In this document: piece after piece, positions 8,785-15,708 of the stretch | How the letters are laid out: every line of letters begins with the position of its first letter | Position numbering within the stretch: position 1 is the first letter of the stretch | Position numbers and translations under genes: made by a program | Assembly: GCA_019637955.1 (NCBI GenBank) | Contig: JAHBUS010000001.1 | Location: forward strand, 823,542 to 887,541 | From: Pseudobdellovibrionaceae bacterium | GTDB taxonomy: Bacteria; Bdellovibrionota; Bdellovibrionia; Bdellovibrionales; Bdellovibrionaceae | Direction of reading: 5' to 3' | DNA length: 64,000 nt | The notes under the pieces: model-generated | What the model was told of the DNA's origin: nothing | What the model saw: only the letters and a program-made list of their open reading frames with translations | The model's database searches: none

Positions 8785-9039
8785 ATAGATGAAGAATAAC
8801 AAATTTTCTTCACGCTTTCATTCGGCGTTCGCGAGGCGCGAATTCTTTTTTTGAGAATGTTTTGACGCTTTTCTCTCGAGAAACCCGACCAACCTCTTAG
8901 GACCTGAGTCTAAAACGCCCCTTTTTGCCTCGGAAAACCCGACTTCGGTTTTAAATCGAAAGTCCAAATCGTGTGTCGAATAAGCACTTCCGTACTCAAG
9001 TCCTGTCAATTCCTCTCCTAGCCTGTCGATCAGTCTCGT

Positions 9040-9089
9040 GTCAGCGAACTCATTTAACTGTTTGCTCCATTGGAGCAGTGAACGCTGAC
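9040..9089 (+). promoter_or_regulatory. Nested inverted repeat in flagellin leader
   Basis: An outer pair of 7-bp arms (GTCAGCG at 9040 and CGCTGAC at 9083) encloses a perfect 15-bp palindrome, TGCTCCATTGGAGCA, at 9063-9077. It could fold as an RNA hairpin or serve as a protein-binding site about 270 bp before the flagellin start. Confidence 0.4.
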
Positions 9090-9169
9090 AAGAACAGGGA
9101 TGAAGGATTCACCCGGGGAAGTTGGTCACTTTCCCGCAAACTTAGAGGAGGCACATCAAGGAAGAAAAA

Positions 9170-9189
9170 TTTTACTGTGGACAGTAAAA
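9170..9189 (+). promoter_or_regulatory. Inverted repeat in flagellin leader
   Basis: TTTTACTG-TGGA-CAGTAAAA is a perfect 8-bp inverted repeat with a 4-nt spacer. It is the second of three hairpin-forming elements in the flagellin leader. Confidence 0.4.
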
Positions 9190-9203
9190 GGCCCACAACA
9201 AAA

Positions 9204-9224
9204 GAGTCGTAAAGGCCACGACTC
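9204..9224 (+). promoter_or_regulatory. Inverted repeat in flagellin leader
   Basis: GAGTCGT, then 7 nt, then ACGACTC: perfect 7-bp arms, 14 nt after the previous hairpin. Together with the other two elements it suggests a structured 5' untranslated region. Confidence 0.4.
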
Positions 9225-9315
9225 ACAAGGTTCGATGAAGATAAGAAATCTCGCGAACTCGGCTCGGATGCCGCTCTCGATAAAGAGAGAACAACTCACA
9301 AGGAAGGATTTAGTT

Positions 9316-9336
9316 ATGAACAACAAATTTAAATAA
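9316..9336 (+). CDS. Possible 6-codon leader peptide (MNNKFK) before flagellin
   Basis: ATG plus five codons and TAA, preceded by a strong AGGAAGG ribosome site and ending 24 bp before the flagellin ATG, which has its own AGGAGG. Such a minicistron could tune translation of the very highly expressed flagellin. It could also be a chance ATG near a purine tract. Confidence 0.3.
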   Translation: MNNKFK

Positions 9337-9360
9337 GTTTTTTAATTTAGGAGGAATATT

Positions 9361-10194
9361 ATGGGAATGCGTGTAACAACTAACTTGTCTGCGATCAATG
9401 CTCAACGTAACTTGGTCGGTAGCCAACGTTCAATCAACAAATCGATGGCACAACTCGCGAGCGGCAGCCGCATCAATATCGCTGCTGACGACGCTGCGGG
9501 TTTGGCGATCTCGGAACGCTTGAAAGCCAGCATCCGTTCGGCTCGTCAAGCCAACCGCAATGCCAACGATGGTATCTCGATGGTTCAAACTGCTGAGGGC
9601 GGATTGAATGAAATCGGTAACATCGTGACTCGTCTCCGCGAGTTGGGCATCCAGGCCGCTTCCGATACCGTTGGTGGCGTTGAGCGTGGCTTCCTCGATA
9701 AAGAGGTTCAGCAGTTGAAATCTGAGATCCAACGTATCTCGACTTCGACAAAATGGGGAACAACCAACCTTTTGGATGGTTCGACTCCCGCGTTTGATTT
9801 CCAAGTTGGTATTTACAATAACGCTGAAGAAGACCGCATCACGTTTGCTTCGTCTGAGAACAACGCTCAGCTCGATGCACTCGGACTCGCGGGTCTCGAC
9901 TACACAAGCAAGGAAGGCGCTCAAGAGGCACTCACGCTCTTGGACAACGCCCAAAACTCGATCAACGGTTCGCGCGCCAATTTGGGTGCTCTCCAGAATC
10001 GTCTGACTTCGACTGTTGATAACTTGGGTGTGTTGGAAGAGAATATGTCGGCCGCCAACTCTCGAATCCGCGACACTGATGTGGCGATGGCTTCGTCTGA
10101 GATGGTTCGCAACAACATCCTGTTGCAGGCTGGTACTTCGACTCTGTCGCAAGCAAACCAAGTCAATCAATTGGCCCTGAAACTCATCGGCTAA
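9361..10194 (+). CDS. fliC: Flagellin
   Basis: 277-residue flagellin, the filament subunit exported through the flagellar type III system. The conserved N-terminal D0/D1 region (MGMRVTTNLSAINAQRNL, then LASGSRINIAADDAAGLAISERL and the NDGISMVQTAEGGLNEI segment) and the C-terminal D1/D0 region (SRIRDTDVAMASSEMVRNNILLQAGTSTLSQANQ) flank a very short central part. This is therefore a minimal flagellin without large D2/D3 domains. The start has a strong AGGAGG box. A long structured leader precedes it and an intrinsic terminator follows directly, so it is a monocistronic, highly expressed gene. Bdellovibrio species carry several flagellins of this kind. Confidence 0.97.
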   Translation: MGMRVTTNLSAINAQRNLVGSQRSINKSMAQLASGSRINIAADDAAGLAISERLKASIRSARQANRNANDGISMVQTAEGGLNEIGNIVTRLRELGIQAASDTVGGVERGFLDKEVQQLKSEIQRISTSTKWGTTNLLDGSTPAFDFQVGIYNNAEEDRITFASSENNAQLDALGLAGLDYTSKEGAQEALTLLDNAQNSINGSRANLGALQNRLTSTVDNLGVLEENMSAANSRIRDTDVAMASSEMVRNNILLQAGTSTLSQANQVNQLALKLIG

Positions 10195-10216
10195 TCGATC
10201 GTCTCAGCATGACTGG

Positions 10217-10250
10217 AAACCCGGGGCCGCAAGGCTCCGGGTTTTCTTTT
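10217..10250 (+). terminator. Intrinsic terminator of the flagellin gene
   Basis: GC-rich hairpin AAACCCGGGGCC-GCAA-GGCTCCGGGTTT followed by a T-rich tract, 23 bp after the flagellin stop. Confidence 0.85.
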
Positions 10251-10327
10251 TTTGGGGCTACGTCTAGTAGACTTTTTTGAGCGACCAAGACACCATCTGG
10301 TAAACAACTCAAACTTGGGGTTCGCTC

Positions 10328-11062
10328 ATGACAAAGTTTTTCGCTCTCTTGACCTTGGTCCTGTTGACCGCTTCGTGCACCACCGCTCCCAAACCGGCCG
10401 CCGTCGCGCAAGTGATTCCGCCGCCCTCTCCCTCGCGCTACCCCGCTTGTGGTGCTGGTCCCGCCGGGCTGCAGGTTCGCGGCAACGCCGCCTTCGCAAA
10501 AACCTTCGTTGGCAAGTCGATCATCTGCAAAATTGGCGACAACTCCTCTTACGGAACGTTGGGAGAGTTCGCCCTGTACCGATGCATGGGATCTCCCAGT
10601 TACTTGAGCCTGCAAACCTACGGGCAAACTCGCATGATTGAGCTCGCCGAGGAGGGCTCTCAAGGGTCGATCAATCTCACGAGTTCCAATGTTGCCAATG
10701 AGGCCCTCATGCCGAGCGAGATGAACCGCGTTCACAATGTCAGCGAAAAAATCAATTGCGAATTCGCCGAAAGCTTCGCGGGGGACCGATCGAACGTGCT
10801 CAACCCTGACGAGTTTTCATGCAGCAAGCAAATCATCCGCGCCATTTGGAGCAAGTTCATCGCCGATTACCATTCTAAGAAGCAGGCTTTGGGATTGAAT
10901 CAGAGCGTCGGTGATTTGAAGTTTGAGATTATCAAAATGCAAAATGGTTCCTACACCGCACGAAATCTTTCGATCGATGGTCAGGCATTTCCTTTGGGGA
11001 CAGGTTCAGCCAAGGTCGAGTCCGGCTGCAAAGTGACGGACGCTCGCGCGGCCATCAACTAA
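10328..11062 (+). CDS. Secreted lipoprotein of unknown function
   Basis: 244 residues. A lipoprotein signal ends in LTASC (C17). The mature part has several cysteines (PACGAG, ICKIGD, LYRCMG, INCEF, FSCSKQ, SGCKV), suggesting disulfides. No domain is recognised. The gene stands alone on the plus strand between the flagellin terminator and a hairpin shared with the convergent downstream gene. Confidence 0.7.
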   Translation: MTKFFALLTLVLLTASCTTAPKPAAVAQVIPPPSPSRYPACGAGPAGLQVRGNAAFAKTFVGKSIICKIGDNSSYGTLGEFALYRCMGSPSYLSLQTYGQTRMIELAEEGSQGSINLTSSNVANEALMPSEMNRVHNVSEKINCEFAESFAGDRSNVLNPDEFSCSKQIIRAIWSKFIADYHSKKQALGLNQSVGDLKFEIIKMQNGSYTARNLSIDGQAFPLGTGSAKVESGCKVTDARAAIN

Positions 11063-11078
11063 CCGTCAATGATTTTGC

Positions 11079-11098
11079 GGGCACCGCCATCGGTGCCC
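11079..11098. terminator. Hairpin between convergent genes
   Basis: GGGCACC-GCCATC-GGTGCCC is a perfect 7-bp stem located between two converging genes. There is no good T tract on either strand, so it may be a weak or factor-dependent bidirectional terminator. Confidence 0.4.
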
Positions 11099-11889
11099 TA
11101 GTTGTTCGACGTAAAGACGTAGCCGAACGTTCCCCAGTAGGTGAACCCGGCCGCCGTTCCTTCCGCGTAGTTGGTGGTCACGATATAGTCCGCAGTCGTG
11201 TAGTTATAAAATCCGTACAAGGCGACCGAACCGGAAACTTGCGTCGGGTAAACATACCCGTAGAGGCTTTCGTACGTCGTGCTCCCGCACGAGCTGGCAA
11301 CGGTGGCGTAATGCAAATTGCTGCCCGAGATGTAGCAGCGGATCAGCGGCGTCGAGGCCGTGGTCCCCGCCACGCTCACCACGTAGAACGGAATGCCCTC
11401 GTAGGTGTAGCCCATCGACGTCCCTTCGCTGTAGTTGAGCGTAAAGAAATGGCGCCCATAGGAGGACGAGTAAAATCGGTAAACCGGCACCGGCGTTCCG
11501 CTGCTAGCGCTGGCCGTCGTGGTTGTCGTCGTCGTGCTCGACGTCACATAGATGGCAAAGTAGGCCATCGATCCGGCGGCGTCGACAACGCGGATCCAAG
11601 CCGTGCCGGCGGTGTCCGCGTAAAACGCGCCCACGCTCACCGACCCCACGCCGCTCAAGAGCGAGTAGGTGTAAGGCGAAGTGCCCCCGCCCGCATTCAG
11701 GCTCACCACCGAACCTCCCGGCACCGACATGTTCTCTTCATTGAGCGTGAGCGCCGAAGTCGAAGACGAGCTCACGCTGCCACTCGAGTCCCCCGCGCCG
11801 AGAGAACCGCCCCCACAGTTTTGAAAAGCGGTCAGCGTGGTCAAGAATATCAAGGCCGCCAAAATCGTCCGAAACGCGCGTTGGTTCAT
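11098..11889 (-). CDS. Lipoprotein with DUF5648-like repeats
   Basis: 263 residues from the ATG at 11889. The lipobox FQNC is followed by GGGS, a form common in Bdellovibrio lipoproteins. After a Ser-rich linker comes an Ig-like segment, a Thr/Ser-rich stretch, and then tandem aromatic-rich repeats: VYRFYSSSYGRHFFTLNYSEG and, later, ALYGFYNYTTADYIVTTNYAEG. These look like the DUF5648 repeat (YRFYN...HFYT...E), a beta-rich module in secreted proteins. It is probably surface-attached; its ligand is unknown. Confidence 0.75.
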   Translation of the reverse strand: MNQRAFRTILAALIFLTTLTAFQNCGGGSLGAGDSSGSVSSSSTSALTLNEENMSVPGGSVVSLNAGGGTSPYTYSLLSGVGSVSVGAFYADTAGTAWIRVVDAAGSMAYFAIYVTSSTTTTTTTASASSGTPVPVYRFYSSSYGRHFFTLNYSEGTSMGYTYEGIPFYVVSVAGTTASTPLIRCYISGSNLHYATVASSCGSTTYESLYGYVYPTQVSGSVALYGFYNYTTADYIVTTNYAEGTAAGFTYWGTFGYVFTSNN

Positions 11890-11930
11890 GGTCCCCCCGT
11901 GTGCAACCAGTTTAGAGAGGGATGTTGGAA

Positions 11931-12485
11931 TCACGATGGATGTCTCAAAGCGGGGCGCGCTCGGCGCCACGATCCTCTCGTTCGGTTTTTCGCGTAGGAT
12001 TGTCCGCGCCCTTCGAGCTCATTGAGATGGATGTAGGCCCAAGCGATTCTGAAACCTCGGAGGCCGCCTTCGACGATTCGGGTGAACGGCCGGAAGTCAA
12101 AAAACTTCCTGTCGAGAGCTCTGATTCCGCAAATACGACGGACCATCGTTCCCGTTAGCACCCGGATGAAAATGAGGTAGGACGTGCGCGACGAAAACTT
12201 CAAAAGAAGATGAATATGGTTGCCGGCATTTCCGGTCTTGATAACGCGCACGCCGTAGCGCTCCGACATCTGCGCGAGCGTTCGGTCCAAAATTTTTCGG
12301 TTTCTTGGTTGCAGAAAACTCCAAGCACCGCGTGCCTGTGAGGACTTAAGAATTAAGTGGATCGGATGACGGGTCGAAATCGGCCTGGCAACCCGGTTGC
12401 GCTTATCTCGCAGAAGCGTCCCTCCAAAGGCGTGATATTTCTTAAATTCTGTTCCCGAAAACGACATTTGTTTTGCTCTCATGCG
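11931..12485 (-). CDS. REP-associated tyrosine transposase-like protein (Y1/HUH, IS200-like)
   Basis: About 184 residues (start at 12485, or 12470 for the MSFSG start). The HUH pair is seen in NAGNHIHLLLKF, and the candidate catalytic tyrosine in AWAYIHLNELEG. The N-terminal HAFGGTLLRDKRNRVARPISTRHPIHLILKS is the usual opening of Y1 transposases of the RAYT type. Single-copy RAYTs are domesticated enzymes linked to REP hairpin repeats. No IS200-type ends flank it here, but two hairpin repeat arrays lie 1.1 and 4.9 kb away. The C-terminus is Arg-rich. It is probably a resident enzyme, not a recent insertion. Confidence 0.85.
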   Translation of the reverse strand, partial: RMRAKQMSFSGTEFKKYHAFGGTLLRDKRNRVARPISTRHPIHLILKSSQARGAWSFLQPRNRKILDRTLAQMSERYGVRVIKTGNAGNHIHLLLKFSSRTSYLIFIRVLTGTMVRRICGIRALDRKFFDFRPFTRIVEGGLRGFRIAWAYIHLNELEGRGQSYAKNRTRGSWRRARPALRHPS

Positions 12486-12746
12486 GGAGCAGAGCTGCAA
12501 GGCCCATTCACCTTTTGCTTGAAATCCATTTGCGCCGCCCGGATTCACCGCACGATCTGCGGATGGGATCGATGGTCGAAGTTTTCGAATTTTTCGTCGA
12601 AGACCACGACAGGCTCCTTGAAGTTGTCCGCAATTTTCACCGAACTGTCGAAGTTGTATTCAGAAAAACCAAGTAATTACGATAACTTAGTAAAGACAAA
12701 TTCACGGCTGTCCGATAGACTAGGTGAAGAATCCAAGGAGGACACC

Positions 12747-13538
12747 ATGACACTCAACTACGTAAAGACAGCTCTGATCGCACTCTCGACGCTCTCTCTC
12801 ATGGCTTGCGGCAAAGGCTTTCAAGCCACCAGCGACGGTCTCTCCTCGGGTTCGAATGGCAGCCTCGGTTCGGGCGATAGCACCGGAACCGGCGGCGGTG
12901 GTACCACCGGTCCCACCGTTGATCAGCAATGGCAATCGGTGAAGACGCAACAAGACGGAACCGTGGACGGAGCGACACCTTATAAAGGTTCGCTCCTGAT
13001 TCAGATCGACAAAGCCCGTCAGGCTGTTGTTTTGATCATGCCCCTTCCCTCGGTGTTTTTGCTCCCCATGATCAGCTCGATGCCCATTCCTGAGATGCCC
13101 GGCGCCTCGGTTGAAATGGTCACCCGCAGCGATGGGTCCATGGCGATGGGTGTCGTGGTTCCTCTCCATTATTTGGTGAAGGGCTCGAGCTTCTCGAATT
13201 ACGCCACCCTGCCGAACGGTGAGCCGCTCCCCGGGATGCCTGTGGGTGAGGCGCGCGGCTTTGCCATCAGCTTCCCGCAAAAACCGAGCTACCGCTTGCA
13301 CGTTTATATGGCAGTCAATGCGGCTGCCGTGTTCGTCGAGACCCCCGACTTTAAGCTTCCGGCGGAGGTCTCGCTCATCCCGACGATCGCCTTCCCGATT
13401 AAAAACGCCGCGAAAACCCAAGTCGTCGGATATTTCGCTGTTGTTCCCAACCGCGGCAGCTTCAATAGCGGGGTCTTTGTCTCGTCGCGCCTTCCCGCGA
13501 GCGTCGCGATCATGATTGACGAGCTCCTGCAGTACTAA
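12747..13538 (+). CDS. Lipoprotein of unknown function
   Basis: 263 residues. The ATG has an AAGGAGG box, and the lipobox LMACG puts the lipidated cysteine near residue 21. A Gly/Ser/Thr-rich linker (to about residue 55) leads to a Pro/Met-rich beta-type domain (VLIMPLPSVFLLPMISSMPIPEMPG). No family is recognised. It is monocistronic: about 260 bp of featureless sequence precedes it, and a strong terminator follows. Confidence 0.75.
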   Translation: MTLNYVKTALIALSTLSLMACGKGFQATSDGLSSGSNGSLGSGDSTGTGGGGTTGPTVDQQWQSVKTQQDGTVDGATPYKGSLLIQIDKARQAVVLIMPLPSVFLLPMISSMPIPEMPGASVEMVTRSDGSMAMGVVVPLHYLVKGSSFSNYATLPNGEPLPGMPVGEARGFAISFPQKPSYRLHVYMAVNAAAVFVETPDFKLPAEVSLIPTIAFPIKNAAKTQVVGYFAVVPNRGSFNSGVFVSSRLPASVAIMIDELLQY

Positions 13539-13566
13539 GCTCCCCCATCTACACGGTGTTTCCGAA

Positions 13567-13597
13567 GGGTCTGCCCGAAAATGGCAGGCCCTTTTTT
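13567..13597 (+). terminator. Intrinsic terminator
   Basis: GGGTCTGCC-CGAAAAT-GGCAGGCCC followed by six T, 29 bp after the lipoprotein stop. The first hairpin repeat unit begins directly after the T tract. Confidence 0.85.
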
Positions 13598-13598
13598 A

Positions 13599-13688
13599 AT
13601 AGAGAGGCACCGAAGGCGCCATGGGCAGATAGAGAGGCGCCGAAGGCGCCACGGGCAGATAGAGCCGCGCCGAAGGCGCCACGGGAGG
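13599..13688. repeat. Three-unit tandem REP-like hairpin array
   Basis: Three 30-bp units start at 13599, 13629 and 13659. Each begins ATAGAG and holds a hairpin with a GAA loop (GGCGCC-GAA-GGCGCC in unit 2; one-base stem changes in units 1 and 3), then a CGGGCAG-type spacer. The same ATAGAG-plus-hairpin design recurs at 17359 with a different stem. Compact GC-rich palindromes with a conserved flanking word, clustered in intergenic DNA near a RAYT gene, are the hallmark of REP/BIME elements. Confidence 0.75.
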
Positions 13689-13812
13689 ATCGATCCGAAG
13701 CTTTGGCCAAGAAAAAAACACTTGGAGTTTGGCCCCCTCTCCCCTAGCCTAGGAGCATTCATTTGCCCCAAAAGGGCGCAACTTATTGAATAAAACCACT
13801 CGGGGGAATGAC

Positions 13813-14325
13813 ATGGCAAAAAAGAAAAAAGCCGCAAAAAAAGCCGCTCCTAAAGCAAAAAAGGCCGCTAAAAAATCGGCGCCTAAAGCGAAAAAAGCCG
13901 CTCCTAAAAAAGCAGCTAAAAAGACAACCGCAAAAAAAGCGGCGCCCAAAGCGAAGAAGGCCGCTCCTAAAAAAGCAGCTAAAAAAGCGGCGCCCAAAGC
14001 AAAAAAAGCAGCTCCTAAAAAAGCCGCTGCTCCCAAATCGAAAAAAGACACGATGAAAAAAGCCGCGGCCGTTGCCGGCGCGGGCGCAATTGGCGCAACC
14101 GTCATGAAACACGAACCTCTCATGGAAGAAATGGATGAGTTCGGTGATGAAATGGGCGGCCTCGAAGATATGGAAGCCGATGCGGACGAAGAGTCGGAAG
14201 AAGGCGCTGCTGAAGGCACCGAAGTCGAAGAAGACGAAGCCGACGATTCTTTCGAAAAATTGGATGACGACGAAGACGATGAAGAAGACGAAGACGCTGA
14301 TGACGGCGACGAAGGCTACTTCTGA
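13813..14325 (+). CDS. Histone H1-like Lys/Ala-rich protein with acidic tail
   Basis: 170 residues in three parts. Residues 1-75 are AAK/APK repeats (AKKAAPKAKKAAPKK type), as in bacterial H1-like nucleoid proteins. Residues about 77-97 are a small Ala/Gly hydrophobic segment (AAAVAGAGAIGATVM). Residues about 100-168 are very acidic (EEDEADDSFEKL, then DDDEDDEEDEDADDGDEGYF). The basic half should bind DNA; the acidic half may compete for it or bind other basic proteins. The start at 13813 follows a GGGGG tract, and a longer frame from 13786 is less likely. A strong terminator follows. Confidence 0.85.
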   Translation: MAKKKKAAKKAAPKAKKAAKKSAPKAKKAAPKKAAKKTTAKKAAPKAKKAAPKKAAKKAAPKAKKAAPKKAAAPKSKKDTMKKAAAVAGAGAIGATVMKHEPLMEEMDEFGDEMGGLEDMEADADEESEEGAAEGTEVEEDEADDSFEKLDDDEDDEEDEDADDGDEGYF

Positions 14326-14351
14326 TCGCGCGTCCTGATCTCATTGAGATT

Positions 14352-14382
14352 AAAAAAACCCGCTGATGAAGCGGGTTTTTTT
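14352..14382. terminator. Bidirectional intrinsic terminator
   Basis: AAAAAACCCGC-TGATGAA-GCGGGTTTTTT, with A and T runs on both sides, sits between the converging histone-like and serine protease genes. It overlaps the protease stop codon. Confidence 0.9.
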
Positions 14383-15292
14383 ATTGGCAGCGGTTGCGAC
14401 CCATCCAGCGCTGAGCTTGCTCCATGAAGCCCGACGTCGTGATCGCGCGGCCCCCGAAGGCATCGCCCGCCGCCCGGCGCTGATTGACCACTTGTCCTTG
14501 CGAATCTTTGACCGTGATCGCGGTCGCGATGAGGGCGACGATGCTCGCCTCCCCTTTTGAATTGAATTTCCAAATCGGACCGCCCGAGGCGCCGACGAAG
14601 GTGTCGGCACGGTAGGCGGCGACATTGGGGCCACCAAATTGATCCGCCGGCGGCGGCGGCAAAAATTCGGTCGTGGGATCGCTCGAAAGGCGCTTTCCGT
14701 CTTGAACGTCCGAACTGAAGCCCGTGGCTTCATAGCCTTTGAGATTTTTTAGCGTCTCGGGAGTCTCGAACTGTAAACGCGAGAACCCCAAATCGTCGCC
14801 GATGTTGGCGTTGAGGCGCAGAACCGCCCAGTCGCCCGGAATGCCGGGATCGTCACCGACGAAGCCCGCATTTGCACTGACCTGCGACGGCGTGCCGCCG
14901 ACCGGGAGGTATTTAAAATCCCCCGGCGCGCGTGTTTGTCCCGCGAGGTTGTTCAGACAGTGGCGGGCCGTGACGATGTGACAAGGACTGATGAGCGTGG
15001 CCGTGCACTCGGAGTTTTCGCTCTTCAGCTTTCCCATCGTGCGGTAGGGATACACCGCATTCACGAGCTGCCGATCATCGTTGCCGTAAATGGCGGCGAG
15101 CTTGGTGGGCTTTCCTTTGGCGGAAACGCCCTGGTAAGGATCAAGAATCGGAAGGCTCGGCAGAAACTCGCCCAGCCGGTCGGAGGCGCTGGGCGCACGC
15201 ACGGACACCGGGCAGTCGCCCGTGACCGTGCGGCCGTGAGCTCGCGCGGTCAAAACTGTCATCGCAATGAGGATCAGTGACTTCAGGGGCAT
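14381..15292 (-). CDS. Secreted trypsin/V8-like serine protease
   Basis: 303 residues with a signal peptide (about 1-20). Chymotrypsin-fold catalytic triad: H111 in VTARHC, D154 in PGDWAVLRL, S236 in VGASGGPIW. SECTATLISPCHIVTARHC and the cysteine pairs fit the family, and GASGGP in place of GDSGGP is typical of V8-like glutamyl endopeptidases. It is the last gene of a minus-strand unit after a NodB deacetylase lipoprotein and a small secreted protein (gaps of 9 and 11 bp), so it probably acts in the envelope or on prey material. Specificity is not predictable here. Confidence 0.9.
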   Translation of the reverse strand: MPLKSLILIAMTVLTARAHGRTVTGDCPVSVRAPSASDRLGEFLPSLPILDPYQGVSAKGKPTKLAAIYGNDDRQLVNAVYPYRTMGKLKSENSECTATLISPCHIVTARHCLNNLAGQTRAPGDFKYLPVGGTPSQVSANAGFVGDDPGIPGDWAVLRLNANIGDDLGFSRLQFETPETLKNLKGYEATGFSSDVQDGKRLSSDPTTEFLPPPPADQFGGPNVAAYRADTFVGASGGPIWKFNSKGEASIVALIATAITVKDSQGQVVNQRRAAGDAFGGRAITTSGFMEQAQRWMGRNRCQ

Positions 15293-15301
15293 GCACGTCC
15301 G

Positions 15302-15697
15302 TTATTTGCCGTCTTCGGCGGCTCCGTATTTGGCTTTCTCGATCAAAAGCGCCTTCCAAACGGGAGAGGCGCAAAGATGCTTGAGGCATTTGGCATCGCA
15401 GGCTTGACCCTTCACGGTGGCGAGGAGCTCGTCTTGCGACACATTTTGCGAATCCAATTTTGCCTGGAGCGCGCGGATCATGGCCGAGAGAGAATCCAAG
15501 TTCTCCCCGCAAAGACCTTTGGCCTTGGGCGAACGCACGAGTTTGTCGATCGACTTGGGGATCTCCACCAAGACATGGCCCAGCTGCTTTTTTTCTTCGG
15601 CCGTGGCCGGCTTGGGCGAGGGCGTCGGCCTTGACTGCGCCGAAGCCAAAGACCCCGTCAACAAAAACGCAAACAGAACGAGCGTTTTGATTTTCAT
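15302..15697 (-). CDS. Small secreted cysteine-containing protein
   Basis: 131 residues, signal peptide to about residue 20 (SLASAQ), short Pro-rich linker, then a mostly helical domain with four cysteines (GLCGENLD, QACDAKCLKHLCAS). No family is recognised. It lies between the deacetylase and protease genes with very short gaps, and may modulate one of these enzymes. Confidence 0.65.
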   Translation of the reverse strand: MKIKTLVLFAFLLTGSLASAQSRPTPSPKPATAEEKKQLGHVLVEIPKSIDKLVRSPKAKGLCGENLDSLSAMIRALQAKLDSQNVSQDELLATVKGQACDAKCLKHLCASPVWKALLIEKAKYGAAEDGK

Positions 15698-15708
15698 GTG
15701 GCCTCCTC

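Larger units (their letters stand above)
8785..9360 (+). other. Long non-coding leader upstream of flagellin
   Basis: 576 bp between the divergent metallopeptidase and flagellin genes. The half nearest flagellin holds three inverted repeats (9040-9089, 9170-9189, 9204-9224) and a tiny open frame (9316-9336), listed separately. I found no convincing FliA (TAAA-N15-GCCGATAA) promoter. The nearest matches are TAAAGG at 9210 with TTCGATGA at 9231, and CTCGATAA at 9276 without a -35 partner. The half near the metallopeptidase shows nothing recognisable. Confidence 0.5.

Noticed and set aside
9210..9238. FliA (sigma-28) promoter for flagellin
   Set aside because: TAAAGG is present, but the -10 match is only 5 of 8 and the spacing is two bases too long.
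11931..12746. A complete IS200-type insertion sequence
   Set aside because: No left or right end hairpins, no TTAC-type target and no tnpB. The flanks show nothing repeated.
13599..13688. CRISPR array
   Set aside because: Units are 30 bp with no unique spacers between repeats; each unit is itself a hairpin. No cas genes are near.
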